Source: Pseudomonadota bacterium (GTDB taxonomy: Bacteria > Pseudomonadota > Alphaproteobacteria > Acetobacterales > Acetobacteraceae). From it: 64,000 nucleotides of DNA. The DNA lies in assembly GCA_018240405.1 (NCBI GenBank), contig JAFEFW010000643.1:1-64000 (forward strand), written 5' to 3'. A program made the position numbers and the translations under genes. Positions 8,604 through 16,938 of the stretch are shown here, one piece after another. The notes beneath the pieces were generated by a model. That model saw only the letters and a list, made by a program, of their open reading frames with translations. It searched no databases and had not been told where the DNA came from. Positions within the stretch are counted from its first letter, which is position 1; every line of letters starts with the position of its first letter.

Positions 8604-10118
8604 ATGACTTCGCCGTCCGCGCTGCAGGAAGCGCCGCGCGTGCCGCCGCCGCACATGCCGCCGCCGACGCGCGGTCTGTTCCGGCTGGTCGTGCCACCGA
8701 TCATCCTGCCGGTCTTCATGGCCGCCGCCGACGGCACCATTGTCGCGACCGCCCTGCCCTCGATCGCCAACACGTTCGGCGAAGTGCACAACCTGTCCTG
8801 GGTGGTCATCGCTAACCTGATCGCCGGCACCGTGGCCGCCCCCGCCTATGGCAAGCTTGGCGATCTGTACGGGCGGCGGCGGATGATGCTGATCTCGCTG
8901 CTGGCTTTCGCTGCCGCATCGCTGTTGTGTGCCTACTCGCCCAGCTTCACTGTCCTGCTGATCGGGCGCGTGCTGCAGGGGCTGGGCGGCGGCGGGCTGA
9001 TGACCATGGCACAGGCGCTGGTGGGTGAGCATGTTCCGGTGCGCCAGCGCGGCACCTACCAGGGCTACCTATCGGCCAACATCGTCACCGGCACCACGAT
9101 CGGGCCGGTCGCCGGCGGGCTGATCACCCAGCTTTGGGGCTGGCATGCGGTATTCCTGATGTACCTGCCGCTTTGCGCTATCGCCATGCTGCTGGTACTG
9201 CGACTGCCGGCCGGCGTGCGCGGTCAGGGCAAAGCCAGGTTCGACATGATCGGCCTGCTGCTGCTGACCGCTGCGGTCGTGCCCATGCTGCTGCTGGTCA
9301 CCGAGTTCCAGCGCCCGGACCCGTCCGCCCTGCCCCGCATGGGCGTGCTGCTGGTATTGACGGTGATCGGCTTTGTGGCACTGCTCTGGCACCAGGGACG
9401 CGCACCCGCGCCGCTGCTGGATCTGCGGCTGCTGCGCAACCCGTCCTTCTGGCGTTCGGACGTGATGGCTGCCTGTTCCGGCGCGTCATTGACGGCGCTG
9501 ATGACGTTCCTGCCGCTCTACCTGGTCGCCGCCTCCGGCGCCACGGTCGCCGAGGCCGGGCTGATGCTGATCCCGCTATCCGGCGCCGTCAGTTCCGGAT
9601 CGGTGGTGACTGGCTGGCTGATCTCCCGAACCGGAAGGACGGCAATCTTTCCCAGCGTCGGGCTGAGCATCACCGGCCTGTCGCTGATCGCACTGGCAAT
9701 CTGGGCACCGTCGCTCAGCCGGGCGGAACTGGCCTGGGCGCTGGCGGTCGGCGGGCTGTGCCAGGGGTCCGCAATGATCACCGCGCAGATCACGGTGCAG
9801 AGCGTCAGCAGCATGAGCCAGCTCGGCGCCGCCGCCGGCTCCGTGCAACTGGCGCGGGCGCTCGGCTCCGCATTCGGCGCGGCCACCGCCGGGGCAGTGC
9901 TGTTCGGCCTGCTGGCAACGCTGTACCCGGCAACCGCCGACGTGTTCGTACAGATGGTGCGTGAGGGGCCTGGCGTGCTGCACGCGCTGTCCCAGCCGCA
10001 GCAGGCGGTGGTACAGGCGGATGTCGCGAACGCCTTCCGGGGCGTGTTCCTGACTGTGGCGTGCTTCTCCACCATGATCGTGCTGTGCGCGGCAACGATG
10101 CCGGTGCGTCGGCTGTAG
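8604..10118 (+). CDS. MFS drug:H+ antiporter, DHA2 (14-helix) type
   Basis: A 504-residue carrier with a Pro-rich N-terminus, then 14 predicted helices. Motif A appears as GKLGDLYGRRRMM, the helix-4 Arg motif as GRVLQGLGGGG, and the antiporter motif C region as TTIGPVAGGLI. These place it with EmrB/QacA-type proton-driven exporters in the inner membrane. The ATG at 8604 has AGGGA about 12 bases upstream. It is divergent from the amidase and has no membrane-fusion partner of its own, unlike the emrAB pair at 13.5-16.3 kb. Confidence 0.85.
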   Translation: MTSPSALQEAPRVPPPHMPPPTRGLFRLVVPPIILPVFMAAADGTIVATALPSIANTFGEVHNLSWVVIANLIAGTVAAPAYGKLGDLYGRRRMMLISLLAFAAASLLCAYSPSFTVLLIGRVLQGLGGGGLMTMAQALVGEHVPVRQRGTYQGYLSANIVTGTTIGPVAGGLITQLWGWHAVFLMYLPLCAIAMLLVLRLPAGVRGQGKARFDMIGLLLLTAAVVPMLLLVTEFQRPDPSALPRMGVLLVLTVIGFVALLWHQGRAPAPLLDLRLLRNPSFWRSDVMAACSGASLTALMTFLPLYLVAASGATVAEAGLMLIPLSGAVSSGSVVTGWLISRTGRTAIFPSVGLSITGLSLIALAIWAPSLSRAELAWALAVGGLCQGSAMITAQITVQSVSSMSQLGAAAGSVQLARALGSAFGAATAGAVLFGLLATLYPATADVFVQMVREGPGVLHALSQPQQAVVQADVANAFRGVFLTVACFSTMIVLCAATMPVRRL

Positions 10119-10219
10119 AGGATAGGAGCGTCGCCCGATGGGGTGGGCTACCGGACAGTGATGCCGCTAGCGCAGCAGGTCGTAGCCATGTGTCAGAGCC
10201 ATCGAGGCTTGTCCGGAAA

Positions 10220-10238
10220 GCGGCGCGGTGGGCGCCGC
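10220..10238 (-). terminator. Hairpin after the kinase/PDZ genes
   Basis: A 7-bp GC stem (GCGGCGC / GCGCCGC) with a 5-nt loop lies 14 bases past the PDZ stop codon in the minus direction. A-runs flank it on the plus strand, which gives only a short T-run (TTT) after the stem for minus-strand transcripts. This fits a modest intrinsic terminator. Confidence 0.5.
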
Positions 10239-10251
10239 AAAAATACGCTAC

Positions 10252-10806
10252 CTATGGGCCGACCCTCACTTGCACAATTTTTATGGCACCATCCCGAAAG
10301 ACCTCGACAGGCACGGTCCCGCCGGCCCTGGGACCAGCCTGGAGCTTCGACAGGTCGCGGAGCTCTGACCCATTCACCTTCAGCAGCACGTCGTGAAAGC
10401 GGATTCCAGCGTTGGCCGCCGCGCCGCCGGCGGTGACGCCCAGGATCAACAATCCACGCGGTGAACTCAGTCCCATGCGGCGCGCCGTCTCCGACGTAAC
10501 CGTTTGAGCGAACAGACCCAGCTGCGGACTCGATGAACTCACCGGATAATCTGGCGCTGGTTCGGCCTCAGGCGGGGCCTGAGATACGGCCGGGGGTACA
10601 GCGGCACGCAGGCGGTTCATTGCGTCCTTGAACGAATTGTCAGAAGGGCCGCGGTCCAATTGCGGCATGCTCGCCGGATCGCGGAGCATTGCTTCCTGGC
10701 GGGGCCGTGTGCCCTGTATGTCCGGCCCCGAGCGGCCGGCTTCGGCAATTGTTGGTGGTGGCGCCCTGCGCGGACCGGCCGGCGAGGGCCGGGGAGGCCC
10801 TTCCAC
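10252..10806 (-). CDS. PDZ-domain protein, probable severed C-terminus of the upstream kinase
   Basis: A 184-residue frame starting at GTG 10806. It opens with about 90 Pro/Arg-rich residues without a signal peptide and ends in a PDZ domain (LGLFAQTVTSETARRMG, GLLILGVTAGGAAANAGIR, DVLLKVNG). It lies in exactly the same reading frame as the Ser/Thr kinase upstream, separated by one TGA and three codons (CCG CTG CCT), and the Pro-rich composition runs unbroken across the stop. No ribosome-binding site precedes the GTG. It is therefore probably part of a kinase-PDZ protein cut by a nonsense codon, or made by readthrough; separate translation is the weaker alternative. Confidence 0.7.
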   Translation of the reverse strand: MEGPPRPSPAGPRRAPPPTIAEAGRSGPDIQGTRPRQEAMLRDPASMPQLDRGPSDNSFKDAMNRLRAAVPPAVSQAPPEAEPAPDYPVSSSSPQLGLFAQTVTSETARRMGLSSPRGLLILGVTAGGAAANAGIRFHDVLLKVNGSELRDLSKLQAGPRAGGTVPVEVFRDGAIKIVQVRVGP

Positions 10807-10815
10807 AGGCAGCGG

Positions 10816-12105
10816 TCATGGGACAAAGGCCGGCGGTGCCTGGATCGTCTCCGCCGGCGGCGGTGGCGGCGCAACGGACGCGGCAATATTGGCTGGCGCT
10901 GGCAAGACAAGGGCTGGTGCTGGCTCGGCCAACCCTGTGGAGGCTTGGTCCTTGGCCACGGGCGCCGGGTCTGGCGCCGGTATTGCGGCCGCCGGTTCGG
11001 GTGCCGGTGCTGGTTGAGGGGCCGGCGGTAATGGTGTCGCAACCGGCGCCGGCACGGGTGGAGGAAGCACTGCAGGCGGCGCCACTTGCGCCGCTTCGGC
11101 CAGCACGGGCGGCCGTGGCGGCACAATTGTTCGTCCCAGGTGCCACACCAGACCGAATGTCGCAGCCCCAGCGAGGAAGACACCGGCTGCCATTGCGGCC
11201 GGAACAAGCATGCTGCGAGAACCCGTTGTTTTCGCACGCCGGCCCGCATCCAGGCGGGACGCCGGCGTACGGCGCAACGTAACATCCTCAAAGGCGAGTG
11301 CGCCTTGCAGCGCAGCCCTGAATTCCGCCGCGCTCTGAAACCGGTCCTCTGGCCGTTTCGCCATGGCTCGGCTCACGATGTGATCCAGAACAGGCGTCGC
11401 CACGGCTGATCGCGCCGATGCCTTGGGGGCAGGCACGTTAAGCACTTTATGCATGATCGTGGCGAGCGAACCCTCAAACGGCAGGCTGCCGGTCAGCAAG
11501 TGGTACAGCATGACGCCCGTCGAATAGACATCGGTCCTGCCATCAATGCGCTCACCGGTAAACTGTTCCGGCGCCATATAGGCAGGCGTACCGATCAGCA
11601 TTCCTGCTTGCGTAATGTCCGCATCTCCCAGTCGGGCGATACCGAAATCCGTGATCTTGGCCGACCGCTCAGGCGTGAGCATGATATTGGCCGGCTTGAT
11701 GTCACGGTGCACCACGCCACGCCCGTAGCTGTATTGTAATGCACTGAGAACTTCGCTGACGATCCGAGTAATGGACTTTAGATCGAAGTGGTGGCCGCGG
11801 TCCAGCATTTGCTGCAATGCGGGCCCATCGACAAACTCCATGACAATATAGGCATCGCTTGTCGTCTCACCATAGTCATAGATATTGACGATGTTCGGGT
11901 GGGACAGTTGGCCGGCAGCCCTGACGCCCCGTTGGAACCGCACAAGTGTCTCACGGTTATCGCCCAGGGCGGACAAGGGAACAGCCTTAACCGCGACACG
12001 GCGGTTGATATCGGAATCCCAACCATCATAGACGATACTGCTGGCAGTACGAGCAACCACAGCCCGCAGCTCATACTTACCTATGCGAGAAAGAGTCTGC
12101 GCCAT
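10816..12105 (-). CDS. Membrane Ser/Thr protein kinase (PASTA-less, Pro-rich extracytoplasmic tail)
   Basis: Hanks-type kinase of about 429 residues from ATG 12105, which has GAGGG upstream; a TTG at 12153 would add 16 residues. In numbering from the TTG: VAVK Lys56, catalytic HRDIKPAN (Asp151), DFG (169-171), APE (194-196). The Gly-rich loop is degenerate (VVARTASSIVYDG instead of GxGxxG). A single transmembrane helix (SMLVPAAMAAGVFLAGAA) follows the kinase domain, then about 110 Pro/Ala-rich residues to a TGA at 10816-10818. The PDZ domain downstream is in frame. It should phosphorylate cytoplasmic targets in response to an envelope signal; substrates are unknown. Confidence 0.85.
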   Translation of the reverse strand: MAQTLSRIGKYELRAVVARTASSIVYDGWDSDINRRVAVKAVPLSALGDNRETLVRFQRGVRAAGQLSHPNIVNIYDYGETTSDAYIVMEFVDGPALQQMLDRGHHFDLKSITRIVSEVLSALQYSYGRGVVHRDIKPANIMLTPERSAKITDFGIARLGDADITQAGMLIGTPAYMAPEQFTGERIDGRTDVYSTGVMLYHLLTGSLPFEGSLATIMHKVLNVPAPKASARSAVATPVLDHIVSRAMAKRPEDRFQSAAEFRAALQGALAFEDVTLRRTPASRLDAGRRAKTTGSRSMLVPAAMAAGVFLAGAATFGLVWHLGRTIVPPRPPVLAEAAQVAPPAVLPPPVPAPVATPLPPAPQPAPAPEPAAAIPAPDPAPVAKDQASTGLAEPAPALVLPAPANIAASVAPPPPPAETIQAPPAFVP

Positions 12106-12511
12106 CCTGACCCTCACGGCACTGACAGCGCCTAGACCAGTCGTGTCAGTCAATCAGCCTACAGTGGATGCCAGCCCCGCGTCATGCGTGAACCTGCACG
12201 TGCGTGGTCAGAAGTGCGTTATATTGGAAACTGAACTAAACCGTTGCCACAACGTGTTCCGGCCGTGGTATAGCGTGACCGCGCGGCCGCCGGCGAACGC
12301 ATGGCCCGCCGGTGGATGAACCCCCGCAATGGGCTTGGCCCGAGTTCCGAAAGACTTGCCGACATTCCTGCTGAGCTTGACAAATGCTTCCGGGCTGAGC
12401 GTCATCCACACAGGCACGGCCGGGCGCGACCCAGCCGCGTCCTCATCCGCCCGCCGAGGCCTGTCGAAGGGCGGTTCGGATGCGTGCCCGGCAGGTGTCG
12501 GGCTGTATCCA
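12106..12511. other. Intergenic stretch between divergent kinase and membrane-protein genes
   Basis: About 400 bp with overlapping short frames on both strands but no recognised domain or strong ribosome-binding site. It must contain the divergent promoters. A plus-strand frame reads in from 12329 to the membrane protein, but its first 61 residues are polar and low-complexity and I do not regard them as part of the gene. Confidence 0.45.
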
Positions 12512-13306
12512 ATGAACATCATGCCGTGGCTCCCCATTTTCGCCAAGGCGTTGGCAACGGCTTTGACGGTGATGTCTGCGTCGGTCGCGGCCGAAGCGCT
12601 AGGGCCGTTCTGGGGTGCCCTCATCGTCTGCCTGCCGGTCGCCGCCGGCCCGGCCTATGTGTTTCTGGCACTGGAGCATGGTCCCGACTTCATTGCCGCC
12701 AGCGCGCTGAGCAGCGCCGCGGCGACCGCACTGACCGGGCTGTTTCTGATCGTCTTTTCGGCACTGGCAAGTCGCTTCTCGGTTTGGCGGAGCCTTAGCG
12801 TGGCGGCGGCGACCTGGTTGGCCGCGAGCCTGCTGTTGCAGCAGGTCGCATGGACCGTTGGATCGGCGCTCGCGCTCAACGCGCTCGTCTACGGCAGCGG
12901 GTTGTTGCTGATGCGGCGACCGAGCCTGTCGCCAACCAGCGCAACGCGGCCGTGCCGGCGCCGCTGGTTTGAGCTGCCGCTGCGCGGCGCCGCGGTCGCT
13001 GCGTTCGTGTCTCTGATCGTAACAACCAGCAACGCGCTGGGACCGGCCGTGACTGGCATTGCGGCGGTATTTCCTGTCAGCATGATCAGCCTGTTCATCA
13101 TTCTGGGCCCGCGGGTTGGCGGTCCGGCAACGGCACATGTCGCCATGAACGCGCTCCCGCCAATGATGGGCTTCGCCGTCATGCTGGTCGTGATGCACCT
13201 GGCGATTCTGCCGTTGGGCATCCCAGTCGCATACTGCCTGGCACTGGCGGTCTCGCTGCTATGGTCTGGTGCGTTGCTCTTGCTTCAGTTATCGAAGCGA
13301 CGATAA
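12512..13306 (+). CDS. Multi-pass membrane protein of unknown function
   Basis: About 264 residues with 8 or so hydrophobic helices, starting MNIMPWLPIFAKALATALTV at ATG 12512 (AGGTG upstream at moderate distance). Internal helix pairs are separated by a basic, Arg-rich cytoplasmic loop near the middle (RPCRRRWFELP), giving a 4+4 layout that suggests two related halves. There are no catalytic motifs. I do not recognise the family with confidence; a small-molecule permease or exporter is possible. It is divergent from the kinase gene and followed by nearly 200 bp without genes. Confidence 0.7.
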   Translation: MNIMPWLPIFAKALATALTVMSASVAAEALGPFWGALIVCLPVAAGPAYVFLALEHGPDFIAASALSSAAATALTGLFLIVFSALASRFSVWRSLSVAAATWLAASLLLQQVAWTVGSALALNALVYGSGLLLMRRPSLSPTSATRPCRRRWFELPLRGAAVAAFVSLIVTTSNALGPAVTGIAAVFPVSMISLFIILGPRVGGPATAHVAMNALPPMMGFAVMLVVMHLAILPLGIPVAYCLALAVSLLWSGALLLLQLSKRR

Positions 13307-13504
13307 CCGTGCTGACTTGCCGCGCACGCGGAGAGTGCACCGTTACATCAACGTTCGCTTACCGGCGCTGTCACTTTCCGCATTATGCGGGAGTGATTAC
13401 AGACCGATATCCGCTGCCGTAACAATGGCTGCCCTACGCTTTACCACATGTAACCAGCGATCTGAGGGAAAGCACGCCAAACCAGAACGGTGCAGCGCCA
13501 ACCC

Positions 13505-15055
13505 TTAATCCATCGCCGCGTGCGCATCCGGCGGCGGCTTTGCGGCCGCCCCCGTCCGCGGTCGGCGCATGAGCAACAGCAGCAGCAACGCCGGCAGCGT
13601 GGTGATCACCATCATCTTGTAGTCATTGATATATGCGATGATCTGCGCCTGCTGGTTGACCACATGATCCAACGCCGCGGCGCCATGTGCCGACAGCGGA
13701 TTCCACGCGTGGCTTACCGCATCGCCACGCTGCAGCGCGCGGTTGAACGGCGTCACGCTGGCGCCGATCTGCTCGTGCAGCACCTGCGTGTTGTGCGCCA
13801 GCATGAACGATGTCACCGACACGCCAATGGCCGCGCCGATATTGCGGAACAGGCTGAACAGCGATGCGCCGTCGGTGCGGTATTGCGCTGGCAGCGTGGC
13901 GAAGGCGATCACCTGCAGCGGCAGGAACACCGAGCCCAGGCCGGCGCCTTGAATGATGATCGTCACGACGATCCGCCATTGCGACACGTCCGGTGTCCAG
14001 TGCGTCATCTCCCACATTGACCAGATCAGCGCGAGCAACCCGCATGCCATGATCTTGCGCGGGTCCACCTTCTGCGCCAGGCGGCCGCAGATCAGCATCG
14101 TTGCCATGGTCCCGACGCCGCGCGGCGCCATGATCAGGCCGGCATCCTCGACCGGATAGTTCGCCAGATTCTGCAGCCAGGGCGCCATCAAAGAGGAACT
14201 CGAGACCAGGATCGTCCCAGCGGCGAACATCATTGCCACGCCCGAAGCGAAGTTGCGATCGGTGAACAGCACCGGTGGAATGAATGGCCGGTTCGAGGTT
14301 GCCATGTGGACAATGAACAAATACAGCCCCAATGCTGCCAGAACCGTTTCGATGATGATCTCAGGCGAGGCGAACCAGTCCAGGTGCTGGCCGCGATCCA
14401 ACATCAGTTGCAGCGCGCCGATGCCCAGCGAAAGCACGGCGAAGCCGATCCAGTCGAACTTCATGCTGAAATTCGGGTGCGACCGCGGCATGCAGATGAT
14501 CAGGCCGAGCGTGGCGAGGATGCCGAAGGGCAGGTTGATGTAGAACACCCAGCGCCAGTTGTACATTTCGGTCAAATAACCACCCAGCGTCGGGCCCAGG
14601 ATCGGCCCCACCATGACGCCGACGCCCCAGATGGCCATTGCCTGCCCGCGCTTTTCCATCGGGTAGATGTCCATCATGGTCGCCTGCGACAGCGGCACCA
14701 AAGCAGCGCCAAACACGCCCTGCAGGATACGGAACACCACGATCTGGTCCAGCGACTGCGCCGCGCCGCACAGCATCGAGGTGACGGTGAAGCCGATCAG
14801 GCAAATGACATACAAATATTTGCGACCAAAACGGGCCGCGAGCCACCCCACGGGCGCGGTCATGATGGCGGCAGCGGTGATGTAGGAGGTCAGGACCCAG
14901 GTGATTTCCTCATAGGTCGCCGACAGGCTGCCCTGCATGTAGGGCAATGCGACATTGGCGATGGTCTGGTCCAGCGCCTGCATCAGTGTTGCACCGACGG
15001 TGCACAGCGTGATGATCATGCGGTGGGGGACGGGTTCGGTCGGGGCAACGGCCAT
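13505..15055 (-). CDS. emrB: EmrB-type multidrug efflux MFS transporter
   Basis: A 516-residue 14-helix DHA2 carrier. Typical blocks: MQALDQTIANVALPYMQG in helix 1, GWLAARFGRKYLY (motif A), RILQGVFGAALVPLSQA, and motif C VGVMVGPILGPTLGGYLTE. It pumps hydrophobic drugs or acids out using the proton gradient and pairs with the periplasmic adaptor EmrA encoded directly upstream, 88 bp away. An outer-membrane TolC partner is not in the window. The operon order is marR-emrA-emrB, all on the minus strand. Confidence 0.92.
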   Translation of the reverse strand: MAVAPTEPVPHRMIITLCTVGATLMQALDQTIANVALPYMQGSLSATYEEITWVLTSYITAAAIMTAPVGWLAARFGRKYLYVICLIGFTVTSMLCGAAQSLDQIVVFRILQGVFGAALVPLSQATMMDIYPMEKRGQAMAIWGVGVMVGPILGPTLGGYLTEMYNWRWVFYINLPFGILATLGLIICMPRSHPNFSMKFDWIGFAVLSLGIGALQLMLDRGQHLDWFASPEIIIETVLAALGLYLFIVHMATSNRPFIPPVLFTDRNFASGVAMMFAAGTILVSSSSLMAPWLQNLANYPVEDAGLIMAPRGVGTMATMLICGRLAQKVDPRKIMACGLLALIWSMWEMTHWTPDVSQWRIVVTIIIQGAGLGSVFLPLQVIAFATLPAQYRTDGASLFSLFRNIGAAIGVSVTSFMLAHNTQVLHEQIGASVTPFNRALQRGDAVSHAWNPLSAHGAAALDHVVNQQAQIIAYINDYKMMVITTLPALLLLLLMRRPRTGAAAKPPPDAHAAMD

Positions 15056-15143
15056 GCGTCAACATGCCTTCAGGCTAACCGGTTCAGGCTGGGGACGCTT
15101 CGCCTCGCCGCGGGATTCTGCCGCCCCGCGCTGTAATGCTGGA

Positions 15144-16262
15144 TCAGAACAGGTCGCGCCAGCTTCGTTTGTGACCCGTGTCGATCTCGGCAATCACGCT
15201 CATGCCGGAGCGCAAGACCGGATCGCCGGGTTTGCGGTCGACCTTGATGCGCACCGGAATGCGCTGCACCACCTTGACCCAGTTGCCGGACGTGTTCTGT
15301 GCCGGCAGTACCGAAAACTCCGACCCGCTGACCGGCGCGATCGACTCCACTTCCCCGTTCCACACGCGCCCGGGATAGGTGTCGACCGTGACATGCACCT
15401 TGTCGCCCAGCTTCACATGCGTCAGCTCGGTTTCCTTTGGATTGGCCTCGACCCAGATACGCTCATCGGACACCAGGCCGAACGCGGCCGTCGCGGCGGC
15501 CAGATACATGCCGGGCTGGACCGATTCCACCTGCGTGACGACGCCGGAGAACGGCGCGTAGATCACGGAATGATCGAGTTGCCGTTGCAGTTCATCCACG
15601 CGGGCGACGGCCTGCAGATAGTCGCTCTGCGTGCGGGAATCCACGTTCGGGTCGCCGCCAAGCTTGGTCAGCGCAACCGCGGCACGGGTTTTCATTGAGT
15701 CAAGCTGACGGCGGTTGGCCATCAGGCGAAACCGCGCGTCGTCGTATTCCTGCCGGGTGACGCCGCCGCTTTTCACCAGATTGGCATAGCGATCGAAGTT
15801 GGCCTGATCGGCGTCGACCTGGGCCTCCTTGACCTTTACCTCCTGCAGCATCCGCTGGTAGTCGAGCTTTTCCGCGTCCAGCGTGGACAGCAAGCCGTCA
15901 CGATTGGCCGTGGCGCCGGCGAGCGCGATCTTGAACGCCTTTGGATCGAGCCGCAGCAGCACGTCGCCCTTCTTGACGTGCTGGCCCTCCCGCACCGGCA
16001 CGTCGAGAACGATACCAGAGACATCCGTCGAAATGACCTGCTTGGCCGCCTTCACATAGGCATCGTCGACCGAAACATAGCGGCCACCGGTGAGCCAATA
16101 GTACGCCGAGCCCACGATCACGATCAGGATGCCGCCCAGCATCAGCAACGGCCGCAGCGCGCTGCGGCCGAAGCGGCGGCGGTTCTGCGCCGCGGCGATG
16201 CGATCGCCGACGCGTGGTCCTTCGGTGACGCGTGGGGCCTCGGAGACCGTCGTTTGCGACAT
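15144..16262 (-). CDS. emrA: EmrA-type membrane fusion protein (HlyD family)
   Basis: A 372-residue adaptor: cytoplasmic N-terminus, one transmembrane helix (LLMLGGILIVIVGSAYYWL, about 38-56), a biotinyl-lipoyl-like half (VKAAKQVISTDVSGIVLDVP), an alpha-hairpin (about 120-210), the second lipoyl half (SVIYAPFSGVVTQVESVQPG) and a beta-barrel. It bridges EmrB to an outer-membrane channel. Its ATG (16262-16260) shares one base with the TGA of marR (TGATG), so translation is coupled. The frame continues upstream only as an antisense shadow of marR. Confidence 0.92.
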   Translation of the reverse strand: MSQTTVSEAPRVTEGPRVGDRIAAAQNRRRFGRSALRPLLMLGGILIVIVGSAYYWLTGGRYVSVDDAYVKAAKQVISTDVSGIVLDVPVREGQHVKKGDVLLRLDPKAFKIALAGATANRDGLLSTLDAEKLDYQRMLQEVKVKEAQVDADQANFDRYANLVKSGGVTRQEYDDARFRLMANRRQLDSMKTRAAVALTKLGGDPNVDSRTQSDYLQAVARVDELQRQLDHSVIYAPFSGVVTQVESVQPGMYLAAATAAFGLVSDERIWVEANPKETELTHVKLGDKVHVTVDTYPGRVWNGEVESIAPVSGSEFSVLPAQNTSGNWVKVVQRIPVRIKVDRKPGDPVLRSGMSVIAEIDTGHKRSWRDLF

Positions 16263-16747
16263 CAGGCGGCTCCCCCGGCGGCAGCCTCGGCGATTTCGGC
16301 GCCGCGTCGCGCCGCGTGCGCCTCCTGGGTCAGATTGGCTTTCATCCGCAGTAACGCCTCGGTCATGGTATGGAGCGATTCGGCATCGACACCATTGGTC
16401 AGGATGCGGGTCAGGTCGGACCGCATGTCGAAGATTTCGTCGAGCATCGCCCGCGCCGGCGGCAACAGATGCAGACGCCAGATGCGGCGGTCGCGCGGGT
16501 CCGGCCGGCGCTCCACCATGCCGCGGGCTTCCAGCCGGTCGATCAGGCGAGCAACGGTAATCGGCTCGACTTCCAGAAGCTCCGCCAGTTCCTTCTGCGA
16601 GATGCCGGGCTGGCGCTGCAGCCAGATCAGGATGCCCCACTGCGCACGGGTCATGTTGTGCTGCCGGGCGCGCTTGTCGGCGTCGACTCGTAGCAGCCGC
16701 GCGACATCGTGCAGCAGGAACAACAGATCGCGTTGGAATTCGTTCAA
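16262..16747 (-). CDS. MarR-family transcriptional regulator of the emrAB operon
   Basis: A 161-residue winged-helix protein. The HTH runs through GISQKELAELLEVEPITVAR (about 48-67) with the wing at ERRPDPRDRRIW, a standard MarR layout; both ends are helical for dimerisation. The start is TTG 16747, preceded by AGGGAAGAG, an excellent ribosome-binding site. It is the first gene of marR-emrA-emrB and probably represses its own operon until a phenolic or drug ligand binds, as EmrR/MarR do. A perfect AT-rich inverted repeat lies 54-73 bases upstream of the start and is the obvious operator. Confidence 0.9.
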   Translation of the reverse strand: MNEFQRDLLFLLHDVARLLRVDADKRARQHNMTRAQWGILIWLQRQPGISQKELAELLEVEPITVARLIDRLEARGMVERRPDPRDRRIWRLHLLPPARAMLDEIFDMRSDLTRILTNGVDAESLHTMTEALLRMKANLTQEAHAARRGAEIAEAAAGGAA

Positions 16748-16800
16748 AGACTCTTCCCTGGCAGCACGTCCTTGGCAGCCCGGTCCAGCTACCGCAGATG

Positions 16801-16820
16801 ATTATAAGCCACGTTATAAT
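16801..16820. promoter_or_regulatory. Candidate MarR operator, perfect inverted repeat
   Basis: ATTATAA and TTATAAT are perfect inverted 7-mers separated by 6 bases (GCCACG), 54 bases before the marR start and 118 bases before the divergent binding-protein gene. The AT-rich sequence stands out from the GC-rich surroundings, and the second arm also resembles a sigma70 -10 box (TATAAT). Size and symmetry fit a MarR dimer site; binding is inferred, not shown. Confidence 0.65.
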
Positions 16821-16938
16821 AAGACGTGCCAGGGCACTTGTCATGCACGCACTGCAACACGGCTCCGCGTTCAGCCATGTGAGGAACCGCCGGCAAAGCC
16901 GCTAAGCCGCCGGCGCGTCCAACGGGAGACCACACCAA

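Noticed and set aside
12329-12511. N-terminal extension of the 12512 membrane protein
   Set aside because: Polar, low-complexity and without start signals; the hydrophobic protein begins naturally at ATG 12512.
15144-16844. 566-residue frame extending EmrA upstream
   Set aside because: The extra N-terminus is the wrong frame of marR; EmrA has a coupled ATG at 16262.
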